Source: Solicoccozyma terricola (taxonomy: Eukaryota > Basidiomycota > Tremellomycetes > Filobasidiales > Piskurozymaceae). From it: a stretch of 64,000 nt of DNA. Location: positions 162,152-226,151 of the forward strand of contig BCLD01000003.1 in the NCBI GenBank assembly GCA_001600875.1, read 5' to 3'. This document shows positions 47,402-59,514 of this stretch, piece after piece. Every line of letters starts with the position of its first letter. Within the stretch, counting starts at the first letter, position 1. The notes beneath the pieces are model-generated. The model was not told where the DNA came from. It searched no databases and saw only the letters and a list, made by a program, of their open reading frames with translations. Both the position numbers and the translations under genes were made by a program.

Positions 47402-48453
47402 TCAAATATCATCAGCATGACAGACAATTGAAAAGATCAATTGACACGATTCCTTGCTCCATCGCCGGGCGAGGTCGGTCGGGTCGATCTCACCATTCTC
47501 AATATCCGATAACCTCTCGTACTCGAATTCGATTCTTTCATAGGAGAATTTGTCGTTGTTGTGGTCGTTGTTGCTGTTGTCGTCGTCGTTCGTTTCATGA
47601 TTGTTGGCATCTTCGGTTTCGTTTTCGTTGTCGTTGTCGTTCGTGATCATGTCGTTATCATTACCATCCCCCGCACCCCTCACACCACCAAACCCACCAC
47701 CCTCCATCATCGTTCCCACCCTCCCACAAATATCCAAAACCAACTTGAACGTCTGTATCGCATTAACCAATGTCGGAATGGGAGTTGCTGTACTTTCGAC
47801 TGATGGTTCTGATCCATCGACAGTAGTGCCAGTAGTGCCAGTGCCAGTGCCAGTGCCAGTGCCGACGCCGACTCCGACTCCAGTCCCACCATTGAAAGAA
47901 AAACAAGGTGGAATAAGAAGATTCAATTGTGGTGGATGATGATCGTCCTCGTCATCGTCATCGTCCTCCAAGTTGGATGACGTTCGACTCCATGTTGGGA
48001 TTCCAGATAGGATAGATGTTGATATTCGACCTTGAGTGATTTGATATATTGGTTTGATCTGTGTGGTGGTGGTGGTGTGGTGGTGGTGGGGTGTGAACGG
48101 TGTGAACGGTGTGAACGGTGGATATGATAATGGAAGGAATCATACGAATCAGTCGACGATCCACCCCGATCTCACCCTCAGGTCACCCAACTCACCAACC
48201 CTATAAACTCATCCTCTTCCGTATATCCCATCCTGAATGCGTTATCCCATCGTTGTTGTCGTCGTCGTCGTGACTGGATAGCATGATTCGCATCGGAGTG
48301 AGCGGAGCGGACGGGGTGGACGGTGGTGTCGATGAGACAAGGTAGCAAGGTGTCGATGGGTGGTGGTGGTGGTGGTGGTGAGGACGACGAGGGACGAGGA
48401 CGAGGACGAGGACGAGTATGGTGGATGTATGCAAGGTGGAAGGAGTTGGACAT
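47402..48453 (-). CDS. Hypothetical acidic/repeat-rich protein
   Basis: Unrecognised 304-aa protein. Two phase-0 exons: 48453-48196 (ATG 48453, MSNSFHLAYIHHTRPRPRP) and 48058-47402. The intron starts GTGAGT and carries a CACCGTTCA repeat. The splice joins EEDEFIGL to IKPIYQITQGRISTSILSG. Later parts have an Asp run (EDDDDDEDD), a Gly-Val/Gly-Thr repeat and an Asn/Asp repeat, then a structured-looking end (FSYERIEFEYERLSDIENG, DLARRWSKESCQLIFSIVC). It diverges from the next gene with 105 bp between start codons, so they share a very short promoter. Confidence 0.55.
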
Positions 48454-48558
48454 TGAGGTCGTCGTCGTCGTCGTCGACCCCGCAGGTCGATGATGTCGAT
48501 GATGACGATGTCGATGACGATGACCTTGACCACCACCACCACCTCCTACCACTTCATC

Positions 48559-49895
48559 ATGACATTCAACTCAACCACCAATCCCATCCCCTCTGTCCCC
48601 ATCGTCCCTATCATCGTCGACGCTGACCGTTCGACCACCACCCTACCCCTCCCCACCACCACCACCACCACCACCACCACCATCACCACCATCCATTACA
48701 CACCTGCACCTATATCAACATCCAACACCGTCGTTCTTCATTCTACTTACCTCGGATCACAAGATGATGGTGTAGATGGTCCCAGTAGTGATGCTACTTC
48801 GTCCAACACCGCCAACACCGCCAACACCGCCAACACACTGGAGAAACGGAAGAGTAGGTTGTTGAATAGGTCGACGAGTTTGACAGGGACAAGTAGGAAA
48901 TGGTATGATCTAGTGAGTGACGACGTTGGTGGGTCGTCGTCGTCGTCGTCGTCGTCGTCGTCTTCCCTACTTACTCTACCCCCCACCCCCCACAGATCCT
49001 ATCAACCCACCCAACCCTCCAATCCATCATCATCCACCAATCAACCTCGTCTCCTCCAACCATATTCAGTACATGTCCCATCCCAACCCACACGATGAAA
49101 GGGTTATTGAGAGGCTGGTTGGTTGGCACAGAGAGGTTGGAGGAAGGGGTTAGAGGTTGGAAGTGGGGGAGGAAGGGGGGGAAGGGTTGGAGTAGAGGTG
49201 GGTGTGGGTGTGGGTTGGGGGGAGGGAGGTGGTCTGGTCTGGCTTTGGAGATGTTAATCCTCCTATCCGTCTCCCTCCCTCCCTCTTCTCATTACTACGA
49301 TCTACGATCCAACGATCCACGATACGACAGAAACCGCATCATCATTGTACACAACTGCTCCACATCCATCTACGTCTACGTCTACGTCTACTATATCCAC
49401 CGAATCGACAATTTCAATTCAATCCGTTTTCCCGGGTCGACGAAATGTTGATGATCGTCAAGGCGAGAGCGGGAGCGGGAGTGAAGAGAGTGAAGACGAA
49501 GACGAAGACGAAGACGGAGACGGAGACGGAGATGATCACCCTAGTGAGCTCTGCAGCGTGTGATATATATACGCCATATTACAGACTCACTCATTCGATG
49601 TATATCCAATATGTTCTTTTCCCTGCATCATCCTCATCCTCATCCTCATCCTCATCCTATCAACCTTTTATCGATACTCTTCTTTTCACCAAAATCCACC
49701 CTCAATTATCGTCATCGTCATCGTCATCGCAATCTTTTGATCTTTTGATCTTATCGCTCGGTCGACACCAATACCTTCCTCCTAACCCCATCTCTACCCA
49801 TCTTTCTCTTCTTCCTCCTCCATCATCCCACCTCCCACCTCCCACCTCCCATCTTCATCATCGTCATTGCGTTTTCGAATCGGTTGTTGATTGCT

Positions 49896-49930
<35 letters not shown>

Positions 49931-51982
49931 ATCGTCCCCTTCTTTGTTCTCTTTGTTTACTTCGTCTTCGTCTTCGTCGTCTATCACCGTCTATCACCGT
50001 CTTTCTCTTCTCCTTCGTCTTCTTCTTCTTCTTCGTCTTTCTCCTCTTCGTCTTCTTCGTCTTCTTCGTCTTCTTCGTCTTCTTCGTCTTCTTCCTCGTC
50101 GTCGTCTTCTGGAACCTCGTCATCGGTCCCTTCGTCTCCTTCTTCGTCCGTCTTTCTCTTCTTCTTTCTCTTCTTCGTCTTCGTTGTCGTCGTCGTCTTC
50201 TATCACCTCTTTTTCTCTTCTTTCTCTTCTTCGTTCCCTTCGTCTTCGTTTCCTTCATATCCTTAAACGCCGTCTTTCTCTTCTTCTTTGTCTTCTTCGT
50301 CTCTCCTTCTTCGCCGTCTTGCACGGGTCGTCGTCGTCGTCGCCGTCTTCTTCTTGTTCCTCATTATTCTTCTTCTTCGTCTGTTCTGTTCTTCATTCTT
50401 CATCTTCATCTTCTTCGACTTCTTCTTATATCACCGTCTTCGTCTTCTATCCTCTGTCTTTCTCTTTCCACGCCGTCTATGATCATTCTCATCATCTTGT
50501 TCTTCGTCTCTGTCTTCGTCATCTTCGTCGTCTTCGTCTATCACCTCCTCTCTCTCTCCATGCCTTCTTGATCCCTCTCGTCCTCTTCTATCGCCGTCTG
50601 TTCATTTCCACGCCTTCTTGAACCTTTCTCGTCACCTTCTATCGCCGTTTCCTTCGTCTTCGTCTTCATCTTCATCGTCGTCTTCGCCGTCTTCCTCGTC
50701 ACCGTCTTTCTCTTTCCACGACGTCTCTGATCTTTCTCTTTCCCTTTCTCGTCTTCTTCCTCATCACTATCTTCTCATCCTAATCTGTAATTGTTCACCC
50801 ATCGCAACCTTTCATCTTTCACCTTTCACCTTTCATCTCGCCATCCTCCGCCCCCCCCCCCCCTCTTCTTCCGGTCCAAACAGTACTGTCAAACGAAGAA
50901 TTGGAAAACGTCATTCTAGACACTTTCAAAGAGATTCATGATCAAATGTCGTCGTCTTCGTCTTCTTGTCCGTCTTCTTTCGATTCTCACACCAACCGCC
51001 CACCGCCCTCCTCGCTCGATGAGCTCACAAAACAATGCATGGACCAACTCAAACTCTTCCTTTCGATCGTTGCCAAAACGGGGTTGAGGTTGAGGGATGA
51101 AGATTGTCAGGTGGCGATACCGGATGTTGGCAAGGTTGCAAGGGAAGTTGGAGGGGAGGTGGGAGTCAGGGGGGTTTTTTTTTGGCACCGTGTCTGGTTG
51201 CTGCGTCTCCCGAATGCTCATTGTTCCGTTCTATACCCTCTATCAGATGCTCAACCTATCCCGCAAACTCAACCTCCTGACAGTTGTATTCCTATACCAT
51301 CCTGAAACGCACCAACTCCATGTCGTTCCCTCGCACCACTTCCAACCCCCAGCCTACACCGACTCGCTGTCAGCTCTTGGTGAAGTTGTTACCTCGGCCC
51401 TTGCCCCGTACGCAGACATACGTGGCAGGGTGTTGGACAGGGTTGTCAAGGCGAAACGGAGCGTTGGCCTGTGGGATCAGATGGATAAAGAGCAAGTCAC
51501 ATGGGACGAGTTGAAAGAGGTGGAGGAGGGCAAAGCAAAGGAACTTTGCGACGTGATGAAGGATGAGTGGGTGGTTTGGCAGGTGAGACGAGTTGGAGGG
51601 CACCCCCCGTGGCCCGGCCGGGGGGTCGGGATCTCAGCGCTCGGGCCTGATAAATCCATGCCATACACCTTCACACCAGCGTGGACCAGACACACACACC
51701 TCCAAAAAAACGGCGAAAAAGAGGAAGCGGACGGTATCATCAAAGAAACCCTCGAACTCGACTTCCGTCACTCCCGCAGCCTCATCATCTGCGGGGGAGG
51801 CATCGGCGGAGGCAGGAAGATCCACCGACAAAGTCCCAACCTCGATCAATCGCCTGCTCGAAGCGTACTCGGGACAATATCGTGCTGTTGTTGATACACA
51901 GAGCAATGATTTGGGTATGGCATTACTCGCCAGCACCTTTTGCTCGTTTTATGAAGCCGTTCAGGCGGTGCTGGAGGATTAG
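48559..51982 (+). CDS. Hypothetical protein with giant repeat intron
   Basis: Unrecognised 517-aa protein. Six exons with consistent phases: 48559-48912, 48996-49068, 49331-49543, 50884-51158, 51247-51582, 51680-51982. The N-terminus is Thr/Pro-rich with an Asn-Thr-Ala repeat, then KRKSRLLNRSTSLTGTSRKWYDL. Exon 3 ends in a Glu/Asp and Gly-Asp repeat. The conserved-looking part follows: ILSNEELENVILDTFKEIHDQM, LTKQCMDQLKLFLSIVAKTG, LNLSRKLNLLTVVFLYHPET, VVTSALAPYADIRGRVLDR. The last exon has a basic nuclear-type signal (KKTAKKRKR) and ends INRLLEAYSGQYRAVVD...FYEAVQAVLED. The 1340-bp third intron is filled with pyrimidine repeats, unlike the 50-260 bp introns elsewhere. A nuclear regulatory role is a guess. 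Confidence 0.68.
49544..50883 (+). repeat. TCTTCG-type pyrimidine repeat intron
   Basis: The interval between the GTGAGC donor at 49544 and the CAG ending at 50883 is almost wholly TCTTCG, CGTCGT and TCATCC repeats on the plus strand (purine-rich on the minus). All three plus frames stay open for long stretches (Ser-, Arg/Leu- or Phe-rich), which is a by-product of the repeat. Confidence 0.7.
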
Positions 51983-53132
51983 GGAAAATGCCCACTGCCA
52001 CCGATGCGAGGAATCCGGTTAGATTACGATGTATATGTGGGAACGACACCTTACGACAGCATTCACCATTGTACCTAATTTTATAACGACGACCATCCGA
52101 CCGTCGGGTCATCAATCTACGAGATAACTTACGCGGAATCCACATTGACATTGGCTGCCTTCGGGTTTATAACACACACACCGGCCAGCATCGCGAAGCC
52201 CGAATCCCTACGTGACTTCAGAAGCATGGTCGTGCATGCTTTGCCTTCCAACCCATCTTTTCTCTGCTCTGTGCACCGAGTGCAGATAGGTACACTGTAC
52301 TGTCAGCACATCCACGCCATCATGCACTCACCTTGCGGACTCATAAAACTCCTCCAGTCCACACCGTATATGAGCCTAGGGGGGAGGGGGGGGAAAGACC
52401 GGGCGAAACTTGTGAGGGAGGCCGCCCCCCAAAAAGGGAAAAATCCAGCCAACAACATCCAGTTAAGACCGATCGATGGGGACATATGTTGCTCTGAAAC
52501 GAGTAGATTTGGTTTGCACGCTGTGTCCGTTGTCCACGAATTGTGTTTTTTTCTGGTAAGAGAATTCGTTCCACCCGCAAACGTTGACTTGCCGTTGAGC
52601 GGGAATTCAAGCACTTTGCGGCCGAAATGCATGATTTTCGTCCAGGAGCAAACACTAGCAGATATGCAAAGGGAGGGGGGGGGGGGGGTCCTTGGCTCAG
52701 CGTTAGTTACCGGTCACCGAAAGACAACGCACGGAATATGATATTCCCCACCCACATTCTTTTCGTTCGCCACCCGCCACCGCCACCCAAAAGCCCTTAG
52801 GTTCCTGAAATGCAATCGAAGTTGCCATTCATTTCCTGTCGATGAGTTTCTCGAATGTTGGATCGGTTACGAATACTGTAATCACCGATCCAGCATAGCC
52901 CGATCTTTCTCCCTCTGTTTCTCCCTTGTCGTCTTCATCACTTCGTTCACCTTAACGGCGGTTCTGAATCTAACTGTGGGAGGCCAGATCATTCGTCATC
53001 TCCTATCGCTTTCTTCGACCACCGCTCACACGGAATCCGAAAGACCAGTACCTAACACAGTCCATTTAACCGTCATGGAAGGTTGTCGGGCTGTAACCAT
53101 GGTGTTGGCTAATGTTCTTGGGGAACAATGGT
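51983..53132. other. Spacer
   Basis: No gene with recognised motifs. A poly-G run lies at about 52677-52688. The frame at 52976-53200 (+) ends in the first copy of a direct repeat listed separately. Confidence 0.4.
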
Positions 53133-56065
53133 TGCGGGTGTATGAGCTTAGTTTGGGTCAGTTGAATGACGATGATAACGTGCAAGAGTCATGGGAATGA
53201 TGTGTCGCTCCTAGATAATCTCCTAGAGCAGTGGTCATAGGGGATTGTAGCGGTGTTCAGAGGAATTCCCGTGGCACACTGTTACACTCACCTCAACAAC
53301 ACTGGTCACCGGATCCTTGAGGAAAGGTATGTAGAGCAGATCTTGAGGCCAGAATACTCGCCAGCGGACAATGTGTTTGTGGGAGGCGAGAGCCAGAAGC
53401 AAGGAAAGATGAGCAAGTCTTGCATACTACCAGCGAGAGAGAAAAACAACATGCGCACCTTTCACTGGTACAGTTGTAATTTCTGCTCCATTGACTGAAC
53501 AGCAATGAGATCAGACAATGGTGTTCAAAAGACTCCAACTGATCCCATATCAGACAGTGTAAAACTCTGATGCATGATGCATGATTGCTGTCGTTGATTG
53601 CTGTCGACTCTTTCCTGATTACAGCCATCGGATGTGCCAATGATAGCAAGCAGGTCATTGAAGCGATTGCTGGAGGTTTGACCTTGGTTCAAAAGGGTCA
53701 GAGATGAGGTAATTGAGGGGCAAAAAGAGAGAAGAGATCGAGGCCCGACCAGCAAGGAAGGGACACCAATGCAAAACTCGCTAGTTACTTGGCAGCTACA
53801 ATCAAGAAGATGAGATGCAAGGAGGGCAGCAGTTTCTCTGGCGACGAATTTGTTCTGATGGATGGACCGCTGGTCGCTTTGAGGGTGGTCACGGTCGGTA
53901 CTGTTCATGCGGCCGCTTTTGGGACCGGACGTGAGTGCAATTGCAGTGAATGTCTTGGGAATGTCGCTGGGGAATGCAAACCCCCTGCACCATTCAGTAC
54001 ATCGCTATGTATATCAACCTGATTGGACCTTCGAAGACCATCCCAACACTTACAACTCTTCATCCCCTTCCTGGACTTGCCATCCCACATAAGAAAACCG
54101 ATCTGATCATGTGTGCTCAGAGGCACATGATCAACCCTACGTGGGCAGAACTCCACCCTCTCGAAAATGGATGGTTTGTTATGCCAGTGGCTACATGGAC
54201 ACATCCAGATGTTGTGGCTTCCCTCCCTTGGTACACCATGCATGTGCTCATGACCACCAACAAGCAATGCAAGAAGACAATGGCATAGGTTCTTGAACAG
54301 GTGGAGGTGGAGAGACAGGGTGCCGGTGGGGTGCTACAAACATACCAGATGAGAGAAGGTATGCTGTTTGGGTTCATCGCAACCAACCCTCCTTCAATTC
54401 ACTCGGAATCATCCAGCGATATTGGGATCCATCTACAGCAATCAATGAATGCACCTATCGAACAGCTCAACTCATCGACGACCCTGGCCGAGCATATCCA
54501 GATCGAAGACATCATCATCATTGAGACCCCCCGCAGCATTGTCTCCTTTGGCCCACCTCTCTACCAGTCCATCCCAGCTGCTCACCATTTGCAACTTGGC
54601 AGATTGTGGCACTACTGTCAACGCCCTACCCAGTCAGTGGACGGACTATCCTGCTACTGAAGAAACCCTCCCAAATCACCCTTCGGATGTCCGGCCTCTC
54701 ATCAACATGGATCCCGCGATTATCGACTCGCACCAAACCATCTTCACAACTGAGGACTGGTCTGACCAAGGGCCATCGCTCCCATTGCCTCCCTCCAATT
54801 CTGTTGCCGATGCTTGACGACGTTTAATGATGCTTAATGATGCTTAACAATATTGTATGACATATTACATTGTAAATTGAGAATCTGGTAATGAATGTAT
54901 CTGTTCTTTTCCCTCCCTGAAATTGGTCCGCATGGAGATTGGAAGTAATCGTAGACTCTTGACCCTTTGTCTGTTCTTTCCTCTGCTTGACAAACACTGA
55001 ATCCATTTCCAGTGGTCATTCTGTGGTGTAGTTTCAGGGAACCAAATAAACTCGAATTTTGGACTTGACTCATGCATCAAAGAATGAAAAATGCCAGGCC
55101 ACAACATGAAGCAATCCCAGGCAGGCTCCTGCTGATGGTCCACACCTTGAAAGTGCAAATCAGCCTCAGAGTATGAGTTGACAGCCTTCATTGTGAGTTT
55201 CATTGGATGAGGAGTGGGGAATCCTGTGGGTACATTGGGAAGATACCTGAAAGGATGCAATCACACCTTCCCCATTCACCGCTGGAAGTCCGGTTTCCCT
55301 GTCCACATATGCTTTGGTAATGCGCATTCGCACGTATGGTTCTGTGAGATTCCGATCCAAGATGACCTGATGTGGCATGGCAATTGTGATGCAGGTAATC
55401 CTATTGTCAGCCTGCATGGTGTACAAGAGGTCGTCTGCATGGATAGATCGGATTTCATTAGCATTATAGCCTGAAAATGTGCGGTATTGCCTGCCCACCT
55501 TTGAAGGGTGTCAACAGAACTTGCATGCTAGAGTCGATCGGAATCTCGACATAATGCATTTTACCAGGGTCCATTAGCATGTAGGGTCTGTCGAACTGAT
55601 CTAATGGGAGGTCGATTGACACAGGACAGTACTGTTATGGAAACCGGCCTCAACACTCAGATATGATATGTCCCAACTGCCATAGCCTTCACTTACCCTG
55701 ATATAACTTGGCTGCTTATTGGACGGGCAGACCATGGAAAATCTTGGGCACCCGAATTCTCCGGGGCCACTTTCCTCATTCCTTCTAATTGGCCAGGAGA
55801 TTTTTGGCCATAGGCAAAGCTCTTTCGACCGCAGCCATCTGATGCTGAGGGGAACCCATCCCGTTGACAATCTCTTTGCTGCCTTGACCAGGAGGGATAA
55901 AGCAAAGAGTGGGTCCGTGACATTCATCCCATCGTTACAGGCGATAACCATTGCATATATATGCCTTATTGGTTCTTGTGGCTTGTGAAACAATGTTTTG
56001 CAAAGTGTACAAGCTTAGTTTGGGGGGGGGGGGGGGTTCAAGTGAATGGGGATGATAACGTGAGA
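53133..56065. other. Unassigned block between diverged direct repeats
   Basis: About 2.8 kb of sequence lying between two related segments (53133-53190 and 55991-56065). Plus-strand frames at about 53789-54822 (e.g. PLPGLAIPHKKTDLIMCAQR, ENGWFVMPVATWTHPDVV) and minus-strand frames at 54865-55993 (e.g. DLPLDQFDRPYMLMDPGKMH, YVEIPIDSSMQVLLTPF, RMRITKAYVDRETGLPAVNG) have protein-like composition and possible introns. No family was recognised and no complete model could be built. It may be a decayed mobile element or a pair of genes. Confidence 0.35.
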
Positions 56066-56216
56066 TGCGTTATGCGTTCTGTGTATGGCATGGCGCGTCG
56101 GACGCCCCCGGAGGGGGGGGGGTTCTAATACTACCGTGAGAAAGAACAAGTGGAACTTTCCAAGGCAACGAAGGGTCTAAGTGGGGCCCGCTAGGTCAGG
56201 AGTAGGTGGATGGTAT

Positions 56217-56295
56217 GTCAGAACCGTGTCAGAACCGTGTCAGAAACTGTTCTGACCCGTGTCAGGGGTGGATACGCCGGAGTCAGGAGTCAGGA
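56217..56295 (+). repeat. GTCAG array, 11-bp phased
   Basis: GTCAG cores at 56217, 56228, 56239, 56261 and 56282, i.e. steps of 11, 11, 22 and 21 bp, with an inverted copy (GTTCTGAC) at 56249-56256 filling the gap and another core at 56289. Confidence 0.75.
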
Positions 56296-56308
56296 GGAGT
56301 TATCACTT

Positions 56309-56347
56309 GCCACGTCATTGCCACGTCATATTGCATTGCCACGTCAT
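56309..56347 (+). repeat. Three GCCACGTCAT boxes
   Basis: Exact GCCACGTCAT at 56309-56318, 56320-56329 and 56338-56347. The complement ATGACGTGGC contains the ACGT core of bZIP sites; binding is inferred. Confidence 0.6.
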
Positions 56348-56857
56348 CGTTATCACTTCCCTGCCCCCCCATTCCGCCGAAACCAACATTCCAAGGGGGG
56401 ACATTCCACGAAGCATCCACATTCCACATCCACATCCACATCATCAGCATCAGCATCATCACCCACTGTCTTGTCTTCGTATCCACCATCCACCATCCAC
56501 CATCGACTGAACATGGAATGTGAGTTGGGTGTTCTCGTTCGTATCCACCACATCCCATCCCATCCCATCACATCCCCCCACCCCCCGACTTCCACCTCGC
56601 TTCGTTGGGGAACCCTCCCACCGTCGCCCTTTTTCGTTTTTTCTTTTTTTTCTTTTCGACGACGGTGGATGGTGGAACTTGATTCGTAAAGAGTTCAATT
56701 AACCGCTTTTAACGCCTTTTTCCACGTCTACGTCTCCGTCTACGTCTCCCTTCTACCCTCTCCTCGAAAAAAAAAAACGGGTTTAAAACAATCCGATTGA
56801 CACGTCGATATGGCGTCCCCCCCCCCCCCCCTTCCCCCCCCCGTATTATTCCTCCCT

Positions 56858-56895
<38 letters not shown>

Positions 56896-58645
56896 ACATC
56901 ATCCCGATTCCATCATCGATCATCGATCACCGATCATCCTCATCACATCACCATCCCCATCCCCATCCCCATCCCCATCCCCATCCCCATCACATCAGAT
57001 ATACCACCCCCGACCATTATAATCGTTGGACCCGCCCGAATAATCGCACATTATTACGGTGCGGACGAGGGACCAAGGACGACGACGACGATGACGACGA
57101 TGACGAGGACGACGTTGGTGAGTCGTTCATAATTCATCTCTCCCTTCCCCCCCCTTTTCTCTTTTCTCTTTTCTCTGTTGGGCGGGAAGAGGAGGGGGGC
57201 GGGGCGGGGTGTCACTTGGTATTAGGTGTTTGTTTTGGGGGGTGGTTCGTTTCGAGGCATTATGGGCTGATCGGGACTCTCCCGGAGGTGTTTCTTTCTC
57301 CCTTTTTTTTTTTTTTTTAAACCTTGGGTTTTTCTAACGTCTTTTGAAATTCCTTCTTCTCGTCTCTCTTTCTTCACCACCACCACCACCACCACCACCA
57401 CCACCATCACCACTCGTTTCTCAAAGACGTCAACGACGTCAACGACGTCAACGACGTCAACGACGTCAACGATCTCGAAGAATGGAAAAAAAAAGAAAAA
57501 ATCCATCGAAAACCCCGATATGGTTGGATCTTATCGCGGGATATAATGAGATGGGGAACACGTTTTGGGGAAATTCTTTTTTGATGAAATGATTAAAAAA
57601 AAAAAAAAAAGTGAGTTCTAAAAGGGGGGGAAATTTAAAACGTACAACCCTGGCTTGTCTATCCATCTCACGGCGACGGCGACGGCGATGGCGATGGCGA
57701 CGGCGACGCGGGGGGGGGGGGGGAGACGGAGACGGAGAGGTCTTTTTTTCCCTTTGGCGTTTGGGTTTCCTACTTTGGCTTCGACTTTGCGACCTTGCGA
57801 CCTTGCCGTCGTTCTCCCTTCATCGTTCACATTATATGCATCCGTTCTTGAACGTTCTACGTGGTCGAGTCCAGCGCCCGGGGGGGGGGGGGTTGGATAT
57901 CTTTCTCGATGGGAATTCAGGACACCCCACCCCGCCCCGCCCCCGCTCCCGACCCGACCCGACCCCGGTCTCCCCACTCGGGAATACATATCGACACCAA
58001 CGACTGACGAGGTCCATCGGAATCGATATTACGGCTCTTATAGGTGCTCTGGTGCTCTGGTACTCTGGTACTCTGGTGCTCTGGGTGCTCTTGTCATAGA
58101 CCTCCACCTGTGCCGTCGTCGTCCGCCGCGTTTTTGCGTTTTCGCGGTTCGGGGGATGGAAATATTGACATGGCATTCTGGGCTTCTCCTTTTCTTTTTT
58201 CTTTTTTCTTTTTTTCCCTTCTTCTACCCCCGCCGCCGCCGCCGCCGCCACCGCACCGATACAGATTTCATAACGACGTACCCACCGTAACGTTGTTCGC
58301 ATGTATGACAATCTTGCGGCCCACCGCGAGGGGTCCTAACCCCGTAACACCCCCCCCCCCCCCCCCCCCCCCAACCCCGCCCCCCCCCGCACAATCCCTC
58401 CCCATTTCCCTCCCCGGCTTGAAATCCCCCTACTTCCCCCCCCCCTTCGATCTTTGATCCCCTTCTCTTGTCTTCTCACTCTCTCAAGCAGGTCAAAAAA
58501 AAAAAACGGCGACGTCTTCGTGCCCTCCCCGTTTTTTTTTTTCCCTCTTCTCTTTTAATCGAGAGAGGAAGGGGCAGAGAAAGAGAGAGAGAGAGAGAGA
58601 GTGGGATCGAATGATTAGAGACTGGGGGTTCAGTTGTGCGATTTT

Positions 58646-58715
58646 NNNNNNNNNNNNNNNNNNNNNNNNNNNNNNNNNNNNNNNNNNNNNNNNNNNNNNN
58701 NNNNNNNNNNNNNNN
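58646..58715. other. Assembly gap (70 N)
   Basis: N run inside a T- and GA-rich segment. True length unknown. Confidence 0.95.
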
Positions 58716-58940
58716 AGATGAGGATTCGAGAGGGATGGGAGGTGAGTCGTTTTGGAAAGGCAAGTAAGGAGTGGGATCGAGGTGTTGATGGGTTGGTTTG
58801 GTATCGATGGACAGGTCGCAGGTCGCAGGGTTTATAGGGCTTCTTTCCGCTTTTTCTACTCGCGTTCCTCCTGCTTTTTTTCAAACCGTGCGCCGCGGGA
58901 GGGATTGAGGGTACTTTGAAACTCGAATACTCGAATTAAC

Positions 58941-58941
<1 letters not shown>

Positions 58942-59016
<75 letters not shown>
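58942..59016. repeat. Poly-C run, 75 nt
   Basis: Uninterrupted C, longest homopolymer in the window. A 31-nt poly-A run follows at 59482-59512. Confidence 0.9.
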
Positions 59017-59017
<1 letters not shown>

Positions 59018-59480
59018 CGGGCGCCGCCTCCTCCACACCACCCTCCGATGCTTGCTACCCCACGGGAGGTGACGCGGTATCGTTGTTCATTGTATGTTTC
59101 TCGATTTCATTTCTCCGATCCCCTTTCGCATCAGCATTCCACTTTGTCACTCGTCGTCCTTTGTGGCCGAATCCCATTTCTCTCGGAGGGTTATCGATAT
59201 ACTGACCAATCGTCCGTCGGTACTTAGCTACATCCTCGGGTTCGTTGAACGTGGGTGGGCGGCCAGGCTTGCGTACCGTACCTCATCAGCGCAGGGGTTG
59301 GTTGCGACTCTGCGACCTTGCGACGCTCCGACCCTGTTGACAACGTTGTCAATGCTTAAAAGTTTGAAAAGTCTTCGACTTTCGACTCGATATCGTCCGT
59401 CGACTTGATCCTCCATCCGGGTCATCGATGGGTCCGCGGAATCAAACAACATGGTACGTATTTACTGATATCGCGGTCCC

Positions 59481-59514
<34 letters not shown>

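Noticed and set aside
49202..50621. Long Ser-, Arg- or Phe-rich plus-strand reading frames
   Set aside because: They are open in all three frames only because of the pyrimidine hexamer repeat; the flanking exons splice across the tract in phase.
55276..55474. Opposed frames on both strands read as one gene
   Set aside because: Both strands look protein-like, but neither gives family motifs; only the block as a whole is reported.
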